Source of the DNA: Dokdonella sp.
Lineage (GTDB): Bacteria > Pseudomonadota > Gammaproteobacteria > Xanthomonadales > Rhodanobacteraceae
Direction of reading: 5' to 3'
Length of the DNA: 64,000 nt
Assembly (NCBI GenBank): GCA_016712865.1
Contig: JADJQH010000001.1
Span: 1 to 64,000 of the forward strand
Program-made: the position numbers and the translations under genes
In this document: positions 18,018 through 29,384 of the stretch, piece after piece
Layout of the letters: every line of letters begins with the position of its first letter
Numbering within the stretch: the first letter of the stretch is position 1
The notes under the pieces: model-generated
What the model was told of the DNA's origin: nothing
Databases searched by the model: none
The model's input: the letters and a program-made list of their open reading frames with translations, nothing else

Positions 18018-18425
18018 ATGTCCCAGTTTGCAATCGGTCAGTTGGCCCAGGCCGCAGGAGTCGGCATCGACACCGTGCGCTACTACGAGCGCAGTGGGTT
18101 GCTCAAACCTTCAACCCGCACCCAATCGGGTTATCGCAAGTACGGCCAAGGCGAGCTTGATCGCCTCAACTTCATCCGTCGCGCCCAGCACCTGGGTTTC
18201 AGCCTCGGCGAGATTTCGGAACTGCTGGCCATCAGCAGTCGCGGCGACGTGGAGGCCATGTACCAGGCAGCCCAGGTACGCCTGCACGACATCGACAACC
18301 GCATCGCCGAACTGGGCCGCATGCGCGAAGCCCTTTCGCAGCTGATGTCCAGTTGTCCGCGCAAGGGCAGAGACGTCGATTGCCCGATCCTCAACGCATT
18401 GGTCCAACGGAAAACACTCGCATGA
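18018..18425 (+). CDS. MerR-family heavy-metal regulator (CueR-like)
   Basis: A 135-residue regulator. The winged helix-turn-helix is at the start (FAIGQLAQAAGVGIDTVRYYE), then a coiled coil, and a C-terminal metal loop CPRKGRDVDC followed by PIL. CueR-type copper sensors have this Cys-rich loop, but here the two Cys are separated by eight residues rather than the seven of E. coli CueR. GGAGA at 18008-18012 supports the ATG at 18018 over 18012. Linked operator and copper ATPase suggest Cu(I) sensing. Confidence 0.85.
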   Translation: MSQFAIGQLAQAAGVGIDTVRYYERSGLLKPSTRTQSGYRKYGQGELDRLNFIRRAQHLGFSLGEISELLAISSRGDVEAMYQAAQVRLHDIDNRIAELGRMREALSQLMSSCPRKGRDVDCPILNALVQRKTLA

Positions 18426-18892
18426 ACAATCAAACCGGAACCCTCGTCCAGGCCACAGGCAGGTCCTCAAGTTCGCGCTGCTGGCTGTGCCATATCCGTG
18501 ATTCCCTGAAGTCGCTGCGCCTGCGCCATCTGCATGCAGCTTCTGATGCCGCGCAGCGTCGCGGCATGGCAGCCGCGGACTCAGGGGACACTGCGCCATC
18601 CCCGCGCGATTTCTACAACGGCGAACTCGAGGCGGCAGTGCTTGCGCCGGCGGTGATCGACGCACCACTGCGACACGACGACCCGGCCGAACTTGCCCGT
18701 GCACGGCGGCTGTTCGCGCTTGCCTGGCTGATTCCGATCCTGGTCATTTCGGCGGCCTTGTGGCTGTTTCCCTCTGCGTTTGATCGGGCAATGACGAGCC
18801 TGCTCGACTTCTCCCGGATTGCGAGCAGCGTTCCGTTGATTGGCTCGATGCTTGGCGCAGGCTGGCGGACATTTGGGCGACGCGTTTCCTGA
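18422..18892 (+). CDS. Unknown membrane protein coupled to the MerR regulator
   Basis: A 156-residue frame whose ATG overlaps the merR stop (ATGA). It contains CWLCHIRDSL near the N-terminus, a charged middle, and one clear membrane helix (LAWLIPILVISAALWLF). The Cys pair in CWLC could bind metal, but there is no match I recognise. Overlap with merR and the copper ATPase downstream suggest a place in the metal response. Coding status moderately sure. Confidence 0.5.
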   Translation: MNNQTGTLVQATGRSSSSRCWLCHIRDSLKSLRLRHLHAASDAAQRRGMAAADSGDTAPSPRDFYNGELEAAVLAPAVIDAPLRHDDPAELARARRLFALAWLIPILVISAALWLFPSAFDRAMTSLLDFSRIASSVPLIGSMLGAGWRTFGRRVS

Positions 18893-18932
18893 TTGACGTT
18901 TGCTTGAGGAAGACGAAGCACGTTGTTCTTGC

Positions 18933-19086
18933 CGTCATTCCGGCGCAAGCCGGAATCCATTGGGCCTTTGGGGGGGCCCCAAGGGAAAAAAGGGGGGGGG
19001 GCCGGCGCAAGCCGGAATCCATTTGGCCTTTGAAAGAGAAACATGCGATTGAAATCAAGATGGGTCCCGGCTTTTGCCGGGAAGAC
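18933..19086. repeat. Palindromic repeats with two G runs
   Basis: About 31 bases beginning CCGGCGCAAGCCGGAATCCA occur at 18940-18970 and again at 19002-19032; each holds the hairpin CCGGC-GCAA-GCCGG. Between them lie runs of 7 G (18970-18976) and 10 G (18992-19001) with an A run, which look like low-quality sequence. A third hairpin (TCCCGGCTTTTGCCGGGA) is at about 19064-19081. The block separates the copper ATPase from the upstream orf. Confidence 0.6.
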
Positions 19087-19123
19087 GACTTGATAGGTAT
19101 AGCCACAATTCACGAGACAAGCC

Positions 19124-21478
19124 ATGACCACACACGAACAGGCTCACGCGGGACACAGTTGCTGCCACGGCGGTACCTCCGCTGCTTCAGCGGCGATGAA
19201 AACCGACCCGGTCTGCGGCATGCAGGTTGATCCGGCCAATGCAAAACATCAGGCCGAGCACGCCGGAGAAACCTGGTATTTCTGCTCGTCGGGATGCCGG
19301 CAGAAGTTCGTTGCAGAACCTTGTCGTTATCTCCCGGGCAAGGCGAAGCAAGAACCGGTGGCGATGCCCGGGGCAATCTACACCTGCCCGATGCACCCGG
19401 AAGTGCGCCAGCAGGGTCCCGGCAGTTGCCCCAAATGCGGCATGGCGTTGGAGCCTGAATTGCCGCAGGCCATCGAGGACGACAGCGAATTGCGCCTGGT
19501 GCGCCGCAAGTTCCTGCTCGCCGCGCTGCTGGCAGTGCCGCTGTTGCTGATTGCCATGGGTCCGCACCTGGTCGGAATCCATTTCCCGGAACGGACGCAG
19601 ACGGTACTGCGCTGGGCCGAGTTCCTGCTCGCCACGCCTCTCGTGGTCTGGTTGGGAGGAGCGTACTACCGGCGCGGCTGGCAGGGCGTGATGTCGGCGT
19701 CTCCCAACATGTACACCCTGATTGGCCTCGGCGTGCTGGTGGCCTACGGCTTCAGCCTGGTCGCGCTTTTCTTGCCCGCGGCGTTTCCCGCGGAAATGCG
19801 CGATGCCCACGGACATGTGTCGTTCTATTTCGAGGCGGCCGGGGTGATCATCGCCCTGGTCCTGCTCGGCGAATGGCTGGAACTGCGTGCGCGTGGCAAG
19901 ACCTCTGCCGCGATCCGTCGCTTGCTCGAACTGGCACCCAAAATTGCGCATCGCATTGCCGATGATGGTTCCGAGCAGGATATTGCGCTGGATCAGGTCG
20001 TCGTGGGCGAGCGCCTGCGGGTGCGGCCCGGCGAGAAGATTCCTCTCGATGGTGTGGTGCTGGAGGGACGCAGCAATGTCGACGAGTCGATGTTGAGCGG
20101 CGAGCCGGTGCCAGTGGAGAAGACCCAGGGCGATCACGTCACCGGCGGCACCCTCAACGGCACCGGCAGCCTGGTCATGCGTGCCGCCAAGGTCGGCAAC
20201 GAAACGGTGCTGGCGCAGATCATCGCGCTGGTGGCCAAGGCGCAGCGCTCGAAGGCGCCGTTGCAGCGCCTGGCCGATCGTGTTTCGCTGTTCTTTGTGC
20301 CTGCGGTGGTTGCGGTTGCGCTGCTGGCCTTCGCTGGCTGGTGGATGTTCGGGCCGGAACCGCGGCTTGCCTACGCCGTGGTCAATGCGGTGGCCGTGCT
20401 GATCATCGCCTGTCCGTGTGCGCTGGGCCTGGCCACACCCATTTCGATCATGGTCGCCAGCGGTCGCGGTGCGGAATCCGGCGTGCTGTTTCGCGAAGCC
20501 GCAGCGATTGAATCGCTGGCCCGTGTCGACACCCTGATTCTCGACAAGACCGGCACGATCACCGAAGGCCGGCCCACGCTGACCGATGTGGTGGCCGGAT
20601 CCGGGCATGCGGAATCCGACGTGCTGGCCCTGGCCGCGGCCCTGGAATCCGTCAGCGAACATCCGCTGGCGCGTGCGGTGGTGGAGGGTGCGCAAAAGCG
20701 TGGCGTGCCGCAGCGCAAGGTTGCCGGGTTCGAATCGGTCACCGGACAGGGCGTGCGTGGGGTAATCGACGGTCGCACGATCCTGCTTGGCAATGCGGCC
20801 CTGGTGGGGGCGCAAGCCATTCCCGAAACCTTGTCGATGCGCGCGGATGCCATGCGACGCGATGCCAAAACCGTCATGTTCGTGGCCATCGACGGTCAGG
20901 TCACGGGGCTGGTTGCGGTGCAGGATGCGCTGAAAGCGGGTGTTGCCGAAACCCTGCGTGAGTTGCATCAGCAAGGTCTGCGCCTGGTCATGCTCACCGG
21001 CGACAACGAAACCACGGCCCATGCGGTTGCGCGTTCGCTGCCGCTGGATGAAGTGCGTGCCAACCAATCACCGGCGGACAAGGCGCGCGTGGTGCATGAT
21101 TTGCAGAGCGCCGGCGCACGCGTGGCCATGGCGGGCGATGGCATCAACGACGCACCGGCGCTGGCTGCCGCCGATGTCGGCATTGCCATGGGCAATGGCA
21201 CCGACATTGCCATGGAAAGTGCGCAGATCACCCTGGTCAAGGGTGAGCTTGGAGGCATCCTGCGGGCACGCAGACTGTCGGCAGCGACGGTTCGCAACAT
21301 CCACCAGAACCTGGCGTTCGCATTCGGCTACAACGCACTCGGCGTGCCGATAGCGGCCGGCGTGCTGTATCCGTTCTTCGGTGTGCTGTTGAGCCCGATG
21401 ATCGCCGCCGCCGCAATGAGCCTGTCTTCGGTGTCCGTGATCAGCAACGCGCTGCGCCTGCGCAATGCCCGGATCTGA
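19124..21478 (+). CDS. copA: Copper-exporting P1B-type ATPase with YHS domain
   Basis: A 784-residue copper pump. The N-terminus is unusual for classical CopA: a His/Cys-rich start ([10 protein letters not shown]), a YHS domain (DPVCGMQVD...FCSSGC, about 27-70), and a heavy-metal-binding segment (YTCPMHPEV...CPKCGM, about 86-110), in place of the ferredoxin-like CxxC domain. The transmembrane CPC site is near 430, DKTGT near 473, and GDGINDAP near 671. This layout belongs to copper/silver exporters of gammaproteobacteria. Probably under the MerR-type regulator upstream. Confidence 0.93.
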   Translation: MTTHEQAHAGHSCCHGGTSAASAAMKTDPVCGMQVDPANAKHQAEHAGETWYFCSSGCRQKFVAEPCRYLPGKAKQEPVAMPGAIYTCPMHPEVRQQGPGSCPKCGMALEPELPQAIEDDSELRLVRRKFLLAALLAVPLLLIAMGPHLVGIHFPERTQTVLRWAEFLLATPLVVWLGGAYYRRGWQGVMSASPNMYTLIGLGVLVAYGFSLVALFLPAAFPAEMRDAHGHVSFYFEAAGVIIALVLLGEWLELRARGKTSAAIRRLLELAPKIAHRIADDGSEQDIALDQVVVGERLRVRPGEKIPLDGVVLEGRSNVDESMLSGEPVPVEKTQGDHVTGGTLNGTGSLVMRAAKVGNETVLAQIIALVAKAQRSKAPLQRLADRVSLFFVPAVVAVALLAFAGWWMFGPEPRLAYAVVNAVAVLIIACPCALGLATPISIMVASGRGAESGVLFREAAAIESLARVDTLILDKTGTITEGRPTLTDVVAGSGHAESDVLALAAALESVSEHPLARAVVEGAQKRGVPQRKVAGFESVTGQGVRGVIDGRTILLGNAALVGAQAIPETLSMRADAMRRDAKTVMFVAIDGQVTGLVAVQDALKAGVAETLRELHQQGLRLVMLTGDNETTAHAVARSLPLDEVRANQSPADKARVVHDLQSAGARVAMAGDGINDAPALAAADVGIAMGNGTDIAMESAQITLVKGELGGILRARRLSAATVRNIHQNLAFAFGYNALGVPIAAGVLYPFFGVLLSPMIAAAAMSLSSVSVISNALRLRNARI

Positions 21479-21533
21479 TCGGTGATGGCATTGAACGCGG
21501 CAATGCGTCCTGCGCTTTTCGTATGATGCAAGG

Positions 21534-22883
21534 ATGGTTAGCAGACGTTCGCGGCAATCATCCACCTTGTTTGCAGAATCCGACGGCTTGAAGCCGTTGG
21601 CCGAGCGCATGCGTCCGCAGACGCTGGATCAGGTTGTCGGCCAGGGTCGCTTGCTTGGCGAAGGCAAGCCGCTGCGGCGTGCCATCGAAAGCGGCAAGCT
21701 GCATTCGATGATCCTGTGGGGCCCGCCGGGATGCGGCAAGACCACCCTGGCCCTGTTGCTGGCGCGCTATGCCGATGCCGAATTCAAGGCGATCTCGGCG
21801 GTGCTGTCGGGATTGCCGGATGTGCGCGCCGCACTGGCCGAGGCCGAAGCCACCTTTGCCCAGGGTCGACGCACGGTGTTGTTTGTCGACGAAGTGCACC
21901 GCTTCAACAAGTCCCAGCAGGACGCGTTCCTGCCGCACATCGAGCGTGGCGTCATCATTCTGGTCGGCGCCACCACCGAGAATCCGTCGTTTGAACTCAA
22001 CTCGGCCTTGCTCTCGCGCTGTCGTGTGCATGTACTGGAGGCGCTGACCATCGAGCAGATCGTCGAAGCGCTGGGGCATGCGCTGGCCGACACGGTGCGT
22101 GGTCTTGGCGACATGCAGCTCGAAGTCGATACACAGTCGCTGCAACTGATCGCGCAGGCCGCCGATGGTGATGTGCGACGCGCGCTGACTTTGCTGGAAA
22201 TCGCCAGCGAACTGGCGGATGCAGGGCGAATCGACGAAGCCACCCTGACCCAGGTACTGGCGGACCGCACGCGTCGTTTCGACAAGGGCGGCGAGCAGTT
22301 CTACGACCAGATCTCGGCCTTGCACAAATCGGTGCGCTCCTCGGATCCGGATGCGGCCCTGTACTGGCTGACGCGCATGCTCGATGGCGGAGTTGATCCG
22401 GCCTATCTGGCACGGCGCCTGACGCGCATGGCCATCGAGGACATCGGCCTGGCGGATCCGCGCGCGTTGAGCCTGGCACTGGAAGCCTGGAACACGTACG
22501 AACGATTGGGATCACCGGAAGGCGAACTGGCGTTTGCCGAGCTGGCGATCTATCTGGCCATTGCCGCCAAGAGCAATGCCGCCTATGCCGCGTTCAACGC
22601 CGTGCGCGCCGAAGTGCAGGCCAATGGCACGCTGGACGTGCCCATGCATCTGCGCAACGCACCGACGCGCTTGATGAAAGGGTTGGGTTACGGCAAAGGC
22701 TATCAGTACGACCACGATGCCGAAGGCGGCGTGGCACTGGATCAGCAATGCCTGCCGGATGCGCTGGTTGATCGTGAGTTCTATCAGCCCGTCGACCGTG
22801 GACTGGAGTTGAAGATTGGCGAGAAGCTGGCCGCGCTGCGCGCCGCACGACGCGATGCACGCAAGCAGGGCAAGCCATCGTGA
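21534..22883 (+). CDS. rarA: Replication-associated recombination ATPase RarA (MgsA)
   Basis: A 449-residue AAA+ ATPase related to clamp loaders that acts at stalled replication forks. Walker A GPPGCGKT is near residues 63-70, Walker [11 protein letters not shown] near 119-128, sensor [10 protein letters not shown] near 150, and the C-terminal MgsA domain with [12 protein letters not shown] near 385-396. The stop overlaps the dacB start in a GTGA arrangement. Confidence 0.95.
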   Translation: MVSRRSRQSSTLFAESDGLKPLAERMRPQTLDQVVGQGRLLGEGKPLRRAIESGKLHSMILWGPPGCGKTTLALLLARYADAEFKAISAVLSGLPDVRAALAEAEATFAQGRRTVLFVDEVHRFNKSQQDAFLPHIERGVIILVGATTENPSFELNSALLSRCRVHVLEALTIEQIVEALGHALADTVRGLGDMQLEVDTQSLQLIAQAADGDVRRALTLLEIASELADAGRIDEATLTQVLADRTRRFDKGGEQFYDQISALHKSVRSSDPDAALYWLTRMLDGGVDPAYLARRLTRMAIEDIGLADPRALSLALEAWNTYERLGSPEGELAFAELAIYLAIAAKSNAAYAAFNAVRAEVQANGTLDVPMHLRNAPTRLMKGLGYGKGYQYDHDAEGGVALDQQCLPDALVDREFYQPVDRGLELKIGEKLAALRAARRDARKQGKPS

Positions 22884-24436
22884 AGTGGAATGGATTTCCG
22901 ATGCGATGGATTGGGCTTTGCTGCCTGCTGGTGCCGTTGCAGGCCTTGTCACAGCCGCAGGAAGCGGGTGGAATCGTGGCATCCTCTTCGCTTGCCACGC
23001 TTGCGGCACGCATTGACGCGCACATCTCGGCACCGGCGTTTGCCGAAGCCGGTTGGGGAATCCACGTGGTGTCGCTGGACAGCGGCAAGACGGTCTATGC
23101 GCACGCTGCTGACGCATTGATGGTGCCTGCCTCGACGGCCAAGATCTTCACCGCGGCGCTGGCCCTGGATACCTTCGGACCCGAGTACCGCATTCCCACC
23201 AGTCTGTTTGCAACCCAGGAGGTGAGGCGCGATGGAGAATTGCGCGGTGACTTGATCCTGGTTGGCTACGGTGATCCCACGCTGGGTACCGAAAAGCGCC
23301 GCAATTGGGCGGACCAGCTCGCCGTCGCGCTGCGCAAGTCCGGGGTCCAGTCCGTGCGCGGATCCCTGATCGCCGATGCCAGCTGGTTTGCGTCACCCCT
23401 GTTTGGCAGCGGTTGGGAGGCCGCCGACCTGCAAAGCTGGTTTGGCGCGCCAGCCTCTGCGCTCAGTGTTGACGAGAACGTGTTCCGGATCGAGGTGCGT
23501 CCTGCACCACTGGCTGGCGCAACGGCCCGCATTGCACTGGATCCGAAGCCCGCCGCATTGGAGATCGAAAACAACCTGCGCACATTGAAGGCACCGGCAC
23601 GCACCGACATCAGTTTGTATCGGGCTCCGGGGGACACGGTGCTGCATGCCTTTGGCAGCATCGCCAGCGACGCGGCTGCCCAGCACTACCGGCTTTCCAT
23701 GCAGGATCCCGCCCTGGTCGCCGCCGAGCAGTTGCGTGCCGCGCTGTTGCGCGTTGGCATCAGCGTGCGCGGCAAGTCGCGCAGCATCTACTGGCCGCAG
23801 CGCCGCGACGTTGCCGAAGCGGAATCCCTGCAACACATTGCCGATGTCTGGTCCGAGCCCTTGGCGGAGGTTGTTCACCACGGGCTCAAGGTCTCGCAAA
23901 ACCTGTACATGCAGAACCTGTTGCTGATGGCTGGAGCCAAGGCTGCGGATGACGCTCGCGCTGCCGGCAAGGAACCGCTGGTATTTCGTTCCAGCGAGGC
24001 CATGGGTATCCAGGCCCTGCGTGCATTCCTCTCGCGCATTGGCGTGCCCTTGAATGGCATGGTGATTGAAGACGGAGCGGGTCTCTCCCGACGCAACCTG
24101 ACTTCGGCAGCGGCGCTGACCGGATTGTTGGTGAAGTGGGGCGACAGCGATGCGGCGCGTGCATTTCGCCTGGCCTTGCCGGAAGCAGGCGTCGACGGCT
24201 CATTGACCGGGCGCATGCGCAACAGTGCCGCCGAGGGAAGGATTCACGCCAAGACCGGCAGCATGGCGTTCACCTATGCCTTGGCCGGATATGCAGTGAC
24301 CCGCGCCAACGAACGGCTTGCCTTTGCCATCATGCTCAACAACTACCGGCGCCCGCCGAGCTCGGGTCGCGCCAGCGCGGAACTCGATGCCATCGCCATC
24401 CTGCTGGCAGAGCTGGACGTGCGCAGCACACCATGA
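22880..24436 (+). CDS. dacB: D-alanyl-D-alanine carboxypeptidase/endopeptidase (PBP4)
   Basis: A 518-residue low-molecular-weight class C penicillin-binding protein that trims peptidoglycan peptides in the periplasm. The catalytic SxxK is STAK near residue 84, SxN is SQN near 339, and KTG is near 458 (HAKTGSM). An N-terminal signal (WIGLCCLLVPLQALSQ) is present. The start is GTG at 22880, overlapping the rarA stop; ATG at 22901 is an alternative that gives a tighter signal peptide. Confidence 0.92.
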   Translation: MKWNGFPMRWIGLCCLLVPLQALSQPQEAGGIVASSSLATLAARIDAHISAPAFAEAGWGIHVVSLDSGKTVYAHAADALMVPASTAKIFTAALALDTFGPEYRIPTSLFATQEVRRDGELRGDLILVGYGDPTLGTEKRRNWADQLAVALRKSGVQSVRGSLIADASWFASPLFGSGWEAADLQSWFGAPASALSVDENVFRIEVRPAPLAGATARIALDPKPAALEIENNLRTLKAPARTDISLYRAPGDTVLHAFGSIASDAAAQHYRLSMQDPALVAAEQLRAALLRVGISVRGKSRSIYWPQRRDVAEAESLQHIADVWSEPLAEVVHHGLKVSQNLYMQNLLLMAGAKAADDARAAGKEPLVFRSSEAMGIQALRAFLSRIGVPLNGMVIEDGAGLSRRNLTSAAALTGLLVKWGDSDAARAFRLALPEAGVDGSLTGRMRNSAAEGRIHAKTGSMAFTYALAGYAVTRANERLAFAIMLNNYRRPPSSGRASAELDAIAILLAELDVRSTP

Positions 24437-24489
24437 ATTTGCCGCCGCACCCGGCGCACGGTGATAATTCGCGCCCTTTTGGTGCGTGA

Positions 24490-25779
<1,290 letters not shown>

Positions 25780-25887
25780 TCGTGGACTGTGCGCGTTGAC
25801 GGCGGCTGCGCTAAACTCCGCGCCCCTTGATGACGGCCAGAGTCACTGGACCCCGGCCTTCGCCGGGGTGACGGGAAATTGGGTTTC

Positions 25888-26077
<190 letters not shown>

Positions 26078-26115
26078 GATACGACAAGGGCCCCGCAAGG
26101 GGCCTTTGTCGTATC
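26078..26115 (+). terminator. Perfect hairpin after tRNA-Ser
   Basis: A 17-base perfect stem (GATACGACAAGGGCCCC with its complement) around the loop GCAA begins directly after the tRNA CCA end. There is no T run, but position and strength suggest transcription stop or a processing signal. Confidence 0.65.
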
Positions 26116-26362
26116 TGGCGCAGAGAAGGCCCTTGCTGAACCGTGAGCCAATCCACAGGACGCGCGCGAGACAATCGACAGGTGGCTGCTCGACCAGTGC
26201 ATCGCTTGGGTGAAATCGCCTGCTAGAATGCCCGTCGATCGAAGTGTCGACTGGCGAGCTTGGCCCGTCATGATGCAACGAGGTTCCATTGGCCAGTCTG
26301 GCAAGCTTTTGACTTGAGCTGGAGATTGGCGCCAGACAACCAGCTTGATTTGGAGGGGAGTG

Positions 26363-27076
26363 ATGAAGAAGTTGATCGTGTCCGCCAGTTTGGCAATCGC
26401 GGGCTTGGTGGCTGCCAACAGCGTGTTCGCACAAGACAGGCCATCCGTTGGCGTCGCGGAATTCAAGAATGAGTCAGGCGCTGCCTGGTGGACAGGCGGA
26501 GTGGGCTGGGAGCTCTCCGGAATGTTGTCGAACGAGCTTTCCAGCACCGGCAGCTTCCGCGTGGTGGAACGCGCCAAGCTCGAAAACGTGCTTGAAGAGC
26601 AGAATCTCGCCGCCTCGGGCCGGGTCCGCTCGGGTACCGGAGCCAGCATCGGCAAACTGACCGGAGCCGACTATCTGGTCATGGGCACGGTGACCTCGTA
26701 CGAGGAAAACACGGCCAGCACCGGAGGCGGGATCAGCTTCAAGGGCATCTCGCTCGGTGGCAAGAAGAGCGAAGCCTATATCGCGGTTGATGTGCGCGTG
26801 GTCAACGCAACCACGGGTGAGGTCGATTTCTCTCGCACGGTCGAAGGCCGTACTTCCGGTGGTGGCGTCAGCGTAGGTGTGTATCGCGGTGGCTTTGGCG
26901 GTTCGCTGGCCAGCGAGAAGAACACGCCGGCTGGCAAGGCCATTCGTGCCGTGCTGGTGGAAGTTACCGACTATCTGAGTTGCGTGATGGTTGAGCGCAA
27001 CGGCTGCGAGGCCGACTATGCCGCCAAGGAACGCAAGCGCCGCGACAGCAACAAGAAAGGCCTGAAACTCGACTGA
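26363..27076 (+). CDS. CsgG/HfaB-like secreted protein
   Basis: A 237-residue protein with signal peptide (MKKLIVSASLAIAGLVAANSVFA) and a CsgG-type fold: VGVAEFKNES near the start of the mature part, GMLSNELSSTGSFRVVER, LTGADYLVMGTVTSYE, and VDVRVVNATTGEV. GGAGGGG before the ATG at 26363 supports the start. CsgG forms the curli secretion pore, but this protein has no lipobox Cys and no curli genes are nearby, so it belongs to the wider family whose role is not fixed. It ends in its own terminator. Confidence 0.8.
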   Translation: MKKLIVSASLAIAGLVAANSVFAQDRPSVGVAEFKNESGAAWWTGGVGWELSGMLSNELSSTGSFRVVERAKLENVLEEQNLAASGRVRSGTGASIGKLTGADYLVMGTVTSYEENTASTGGGISFKGISLGGKKSEAYIAVDVRVVNATTGEVDFSRTVEGRTSGGGVSVGVYRGGFGGSLASEKNTPAGKAIRAVLVEVTDYLSCVMVERNGCEADYAAKERKRRDSNKKGLKLD

Positions 27077-27106
27077 GAATTGCAGTACGAGTCCGGAATG
27101 AACAAG

Positions 27107-27135
27107 AACGGCGGAGTGCAAACTCCGCCGTTTTT
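27107..27135. terminator. Bidirectional terminator between csgG-like and rluB
   Basis: CGGCGGAGT-GCAA-ACTCCGCCG followed by TTTTT, and preceded by AA on the other side. The stem is nine base pairs with no mismatch. It stops the csgG-like gene and probably also rluB, which ends at 27139 on the other strand. Confidence 0.9.
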
Positions 27136-27138
27136 CAT

Positions 27139-28635
27139 TCAGCTCTTTGCCGGTCCGCGTCGGTTGCGTCCGCCATGGCGCCCACCGGGACCGCGCTGGT
27201 CACCGGGCCCCCGGTTGCCACCGGGACCGCGGTTGCCGCCCGCCCGATTGGATGGGCTTCCCTGATGGCGGTTGCCGGGATTGCGTGAACCCTCGCGCTG
27301 CGGGTTGCCGCGATTTCCCCATACGTTCTGATTGCGATTGTGGTCAGGGCCGCCGATGCGGTTGCCGCGCGAATCGTCATTCATCGAGTTGCCGCGTGGC
27401 GCCCGATTGCCCATGCCGTCGTCGGGACGCCTGTTGAATCCTGGATTCTGATTGCCCTGGGACTGGCCGCGTTGGCCACCCGCGTTGCCCTTGCGCTTGC
27501 GCGCGCCAGGCTGCGGCGAGTCGGGAAACCATGCGCGCAGGATGGCCGGATTGAGCCCCGGTTCGACGTACTTGGAACCGCTGCCCGATGGCGTCGACTT
27601 GGCGCGTGGGCGGGAAGGCCGAGGACCACCGCCGCCACGCGAGCGCTTGCTCTTGTTTCCGGATGGCGCACGCCAGCCATCGTCGCGGATGCGATCGAAC
27701 TGGCTGAATTCGCGCGCCTCCTCGGTACGCGTGCTGCTCCAGGCCTGCTGTTCCCGTGGATCGGGGCGGAATTCCGTCGGCATGCTGCGGCGTTGCCCGA
27801 TCACCGGGGCGAGGGTGAGGTTGGCAACCGGCTCGGTGGCACCGCACAGCGTGCGCAAGGCCTTGACCTGCTCTGCATCCAGCTGTGCGTTCTGTCCGCG
27901 TTTGAGCAAGCGCGGCAATTCGACATTGGCGTAGCGTACGCGCTTGAGGCGGCTGACCATCAGGCCGACCGCGTCCCACATGCGGCGAACCTCGCGGTTG
28001 CGACCCTCGCGGATAACCACGCGGAACCAGGAATGGCTGCCACCACGGCTGATGACCTCGATTTCATCGAAATGGGCGGGGCCGTCCTCGAGTTCGACAC
28101 CGCTGCGCAGGCGTTCGATGGTTTCGTCCGGGACCTCGCCATGCACGCGGCAGATGTATTCGCGCTCCAGCTCCGAACTGGGATGCATGAGGGCATTGGC
28201 CAAAGTGCCGTCCGTGGTCAGCAACAACAGGCCCGTGGTGTTGATGTCGAGCCTGCCAACCGCAATCCAGCGCGCCCCCTTGAGGCGCGGCAGGCTTTCG
28301 AAAACCGTCGGACGACCTTCGGGATCCTCGCGCGTGGTCACGATGCCTTCGGGCTTGTTGTAGACCAGCACCTGCGCGTGTTCGGAGGTATCGCTGATGA
28401 CCACGAAGCGCTTGCCGTCGATCTCGACGCGGTCGCCGGCGTGAACGCTGGAACCGAGGGTGGCGGGATTGCCGTTGACCAGCACTTCGCCGGCCTCGAT
28501 GCGGCTTTCCAGCATGCGTCTTGAACCGAGTCCGGCGGTTGCCAGCACCTTGTGCAGGCGCTCCTCCAGGGTTGCGGAAACCTGTTCCGGTGCTGATCGC
28601 TTGAGGGACAGCACGATGCGGCTGGGGGTGGTCAT
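27139..28635 (-). CDS. rluB: 23S rRNA pseudouridine synthase RluB, long Arg/Gly/Asn-rich tail
   Basis: Makes pseudouridine 2605 in 23S rRNA (family knowledge). An S4 RNA-binding domain is at about residues 25-75, then the catalytic domain with GRLDINTTGLLLLT, whose Asp is the catalytic residue. Typical RluB is 250-300 residues; this one is 498. From about residue 285 the sequence becomes low-complexity, with many NRG, GNRG and RGP repeats, probably disordered and RNA-binding. The ATG overlaps the scpB stop (ATGA), so it belongs to the scpA-scpB-rluB operon. Confidence 0.93.
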   Translation of the reverse strand: MTTPSRIVLSLKRSAPEQVSATLEERLHKVLATAGLGSRRMLESRIEAGEVLVNGNPATLGSSVHAGDRVEIDGKRFVVISDTSEHAQVLVYNKPEGIVTTREDPEGRPTVFESLPRLKGARWIAVGRLDINTTGLLLLTTDGTLANALMHPSSELEREYICRVHGEVPDETIERLRSGVELEDGPAHFDEIEVISRGGSHSWFRVVIREGRNREVRRMWDAVGLMVSRLKRVRYANVELPRLLKRGQNAQLDAEQVKALRTLCGATEPVANLTLAPVIGQRRSMPTEFRPDPREQQAWSSTRTEEAREFSQFDRIRDDGWRAPSGNKSKRSRGGGGPRPSRPRAKSTPSGSGSKYVEPGLNPAILRAWFPDSPQPGARKRKGNAGGQRGQSQGNQNPGFNRRPDDGMGNRAPRGNSMNDDSRGNRIGGPDHNRNQNVWGNRGNPQREGSRNPGNRHQGSPSNRAGGNRGPGGNRGPGDQRGPGGRHGGRNRRGPAKS

Positions 28636-29372
28636 GCGCCTTGCTCCGTGGTGTCGGCATCGGCTTCGGACGCAGACGCGGTTTGATCGGGACTGGAGTC
28701 TGCCTGGGTGATGTTCATGGATTCGTCTGTTTCATCGGTGGATGCCGACGGGTGCCCGTCTGCCGGCTGAAGATCATCGGGCAGGGCAAGCATTGGCAGG
28801 GCATCAGAGGGTGGCGAGAGCGCCAGTTGCGGATCGAAGTCTTCGATGTCGCGGATTTCGCCAAGGGACGGCAATTCGTCCAGCGATTTGAGGTTGAAGT
28901 AATCGAGGAAACCGCGCGTGGTTCCAAAAAGCGCGGGCTTTCCGGGTACGTCCCTGTGCCCGACGACGCGAACCCATTCGCGTTCTTCGAGGGTTTTCAC
29001 GATATTCGTGGAAACCCCGACGCCGCGAATCTGTTCGATCTCGGCGCGGGTGATCGGCTGGCGATAGGCGATCAAGGCCAGGGTTTCCAGCAGCGCGCGC
29101 GAATAGCGGCTGGGCTTTTCCGTCCACAGACGGGCAACCCAGGCATGCACGTCGTGGCGCACCTGGTAGCGAAAACCCGAGGCAACTTCCACCAGCTCGA
29201 TGCCGCGGTTCGCGCTGTCCGCCTGCAGGGATTCGAGGGCGCGTGCGATTTCTTCATGGCTGACCGCCTCCGGGTTCTCGAAGAGGCCGAGCAGTTGGGC
29301 CGGGGTCAGCGGGTTGCCGGACGCCAGAATCGCGGCCTCGATGATGCGCTTGAGCAATTCGAATTCGATCAT
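28632..29372 (-). CDS. scpB: Segregation and condensation protein B
   Basis: A 246-residue winged-helix protein that joins ScpA and Smc in chromosome condensation. Two winged-helix units are visible (LKRIIEAAILASGNPLTPAQ; AYRQPITRAEIEQIRGVGVS), with the ending GTTRGFLDYFNLKSLDELP, after which a variable acidic tail runs to the stop. The start MIEFELLKR at 29372 is chosen; a GTG six bases upstream is possible. Smc is encoded 3 kb away on the other strand. Confidence 0.93.
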   Translation of the reverse strand: MIEFELLKRIIEAAILASGNPLTPAQLLGLFENPEAVSHEEIARALESLQADSANRGIELVEVASGFRYQVRHDVHAWVARLWTEKPSRYSRALLETLALIAYRQPITRAEIEQIRGVGVSTNIVKTLEEREWVRVVGHRDVPGKPALFGTTRGFLDYFNLKSLDELPSLGEIRDIEDFDPQLALSPPSDALPMLALPDDLQPADGHPSASTDETDESMNITQADSSPDQTASASEADADTTEQGA

Positions 29373-29384
29373 GTGCACGATGTT

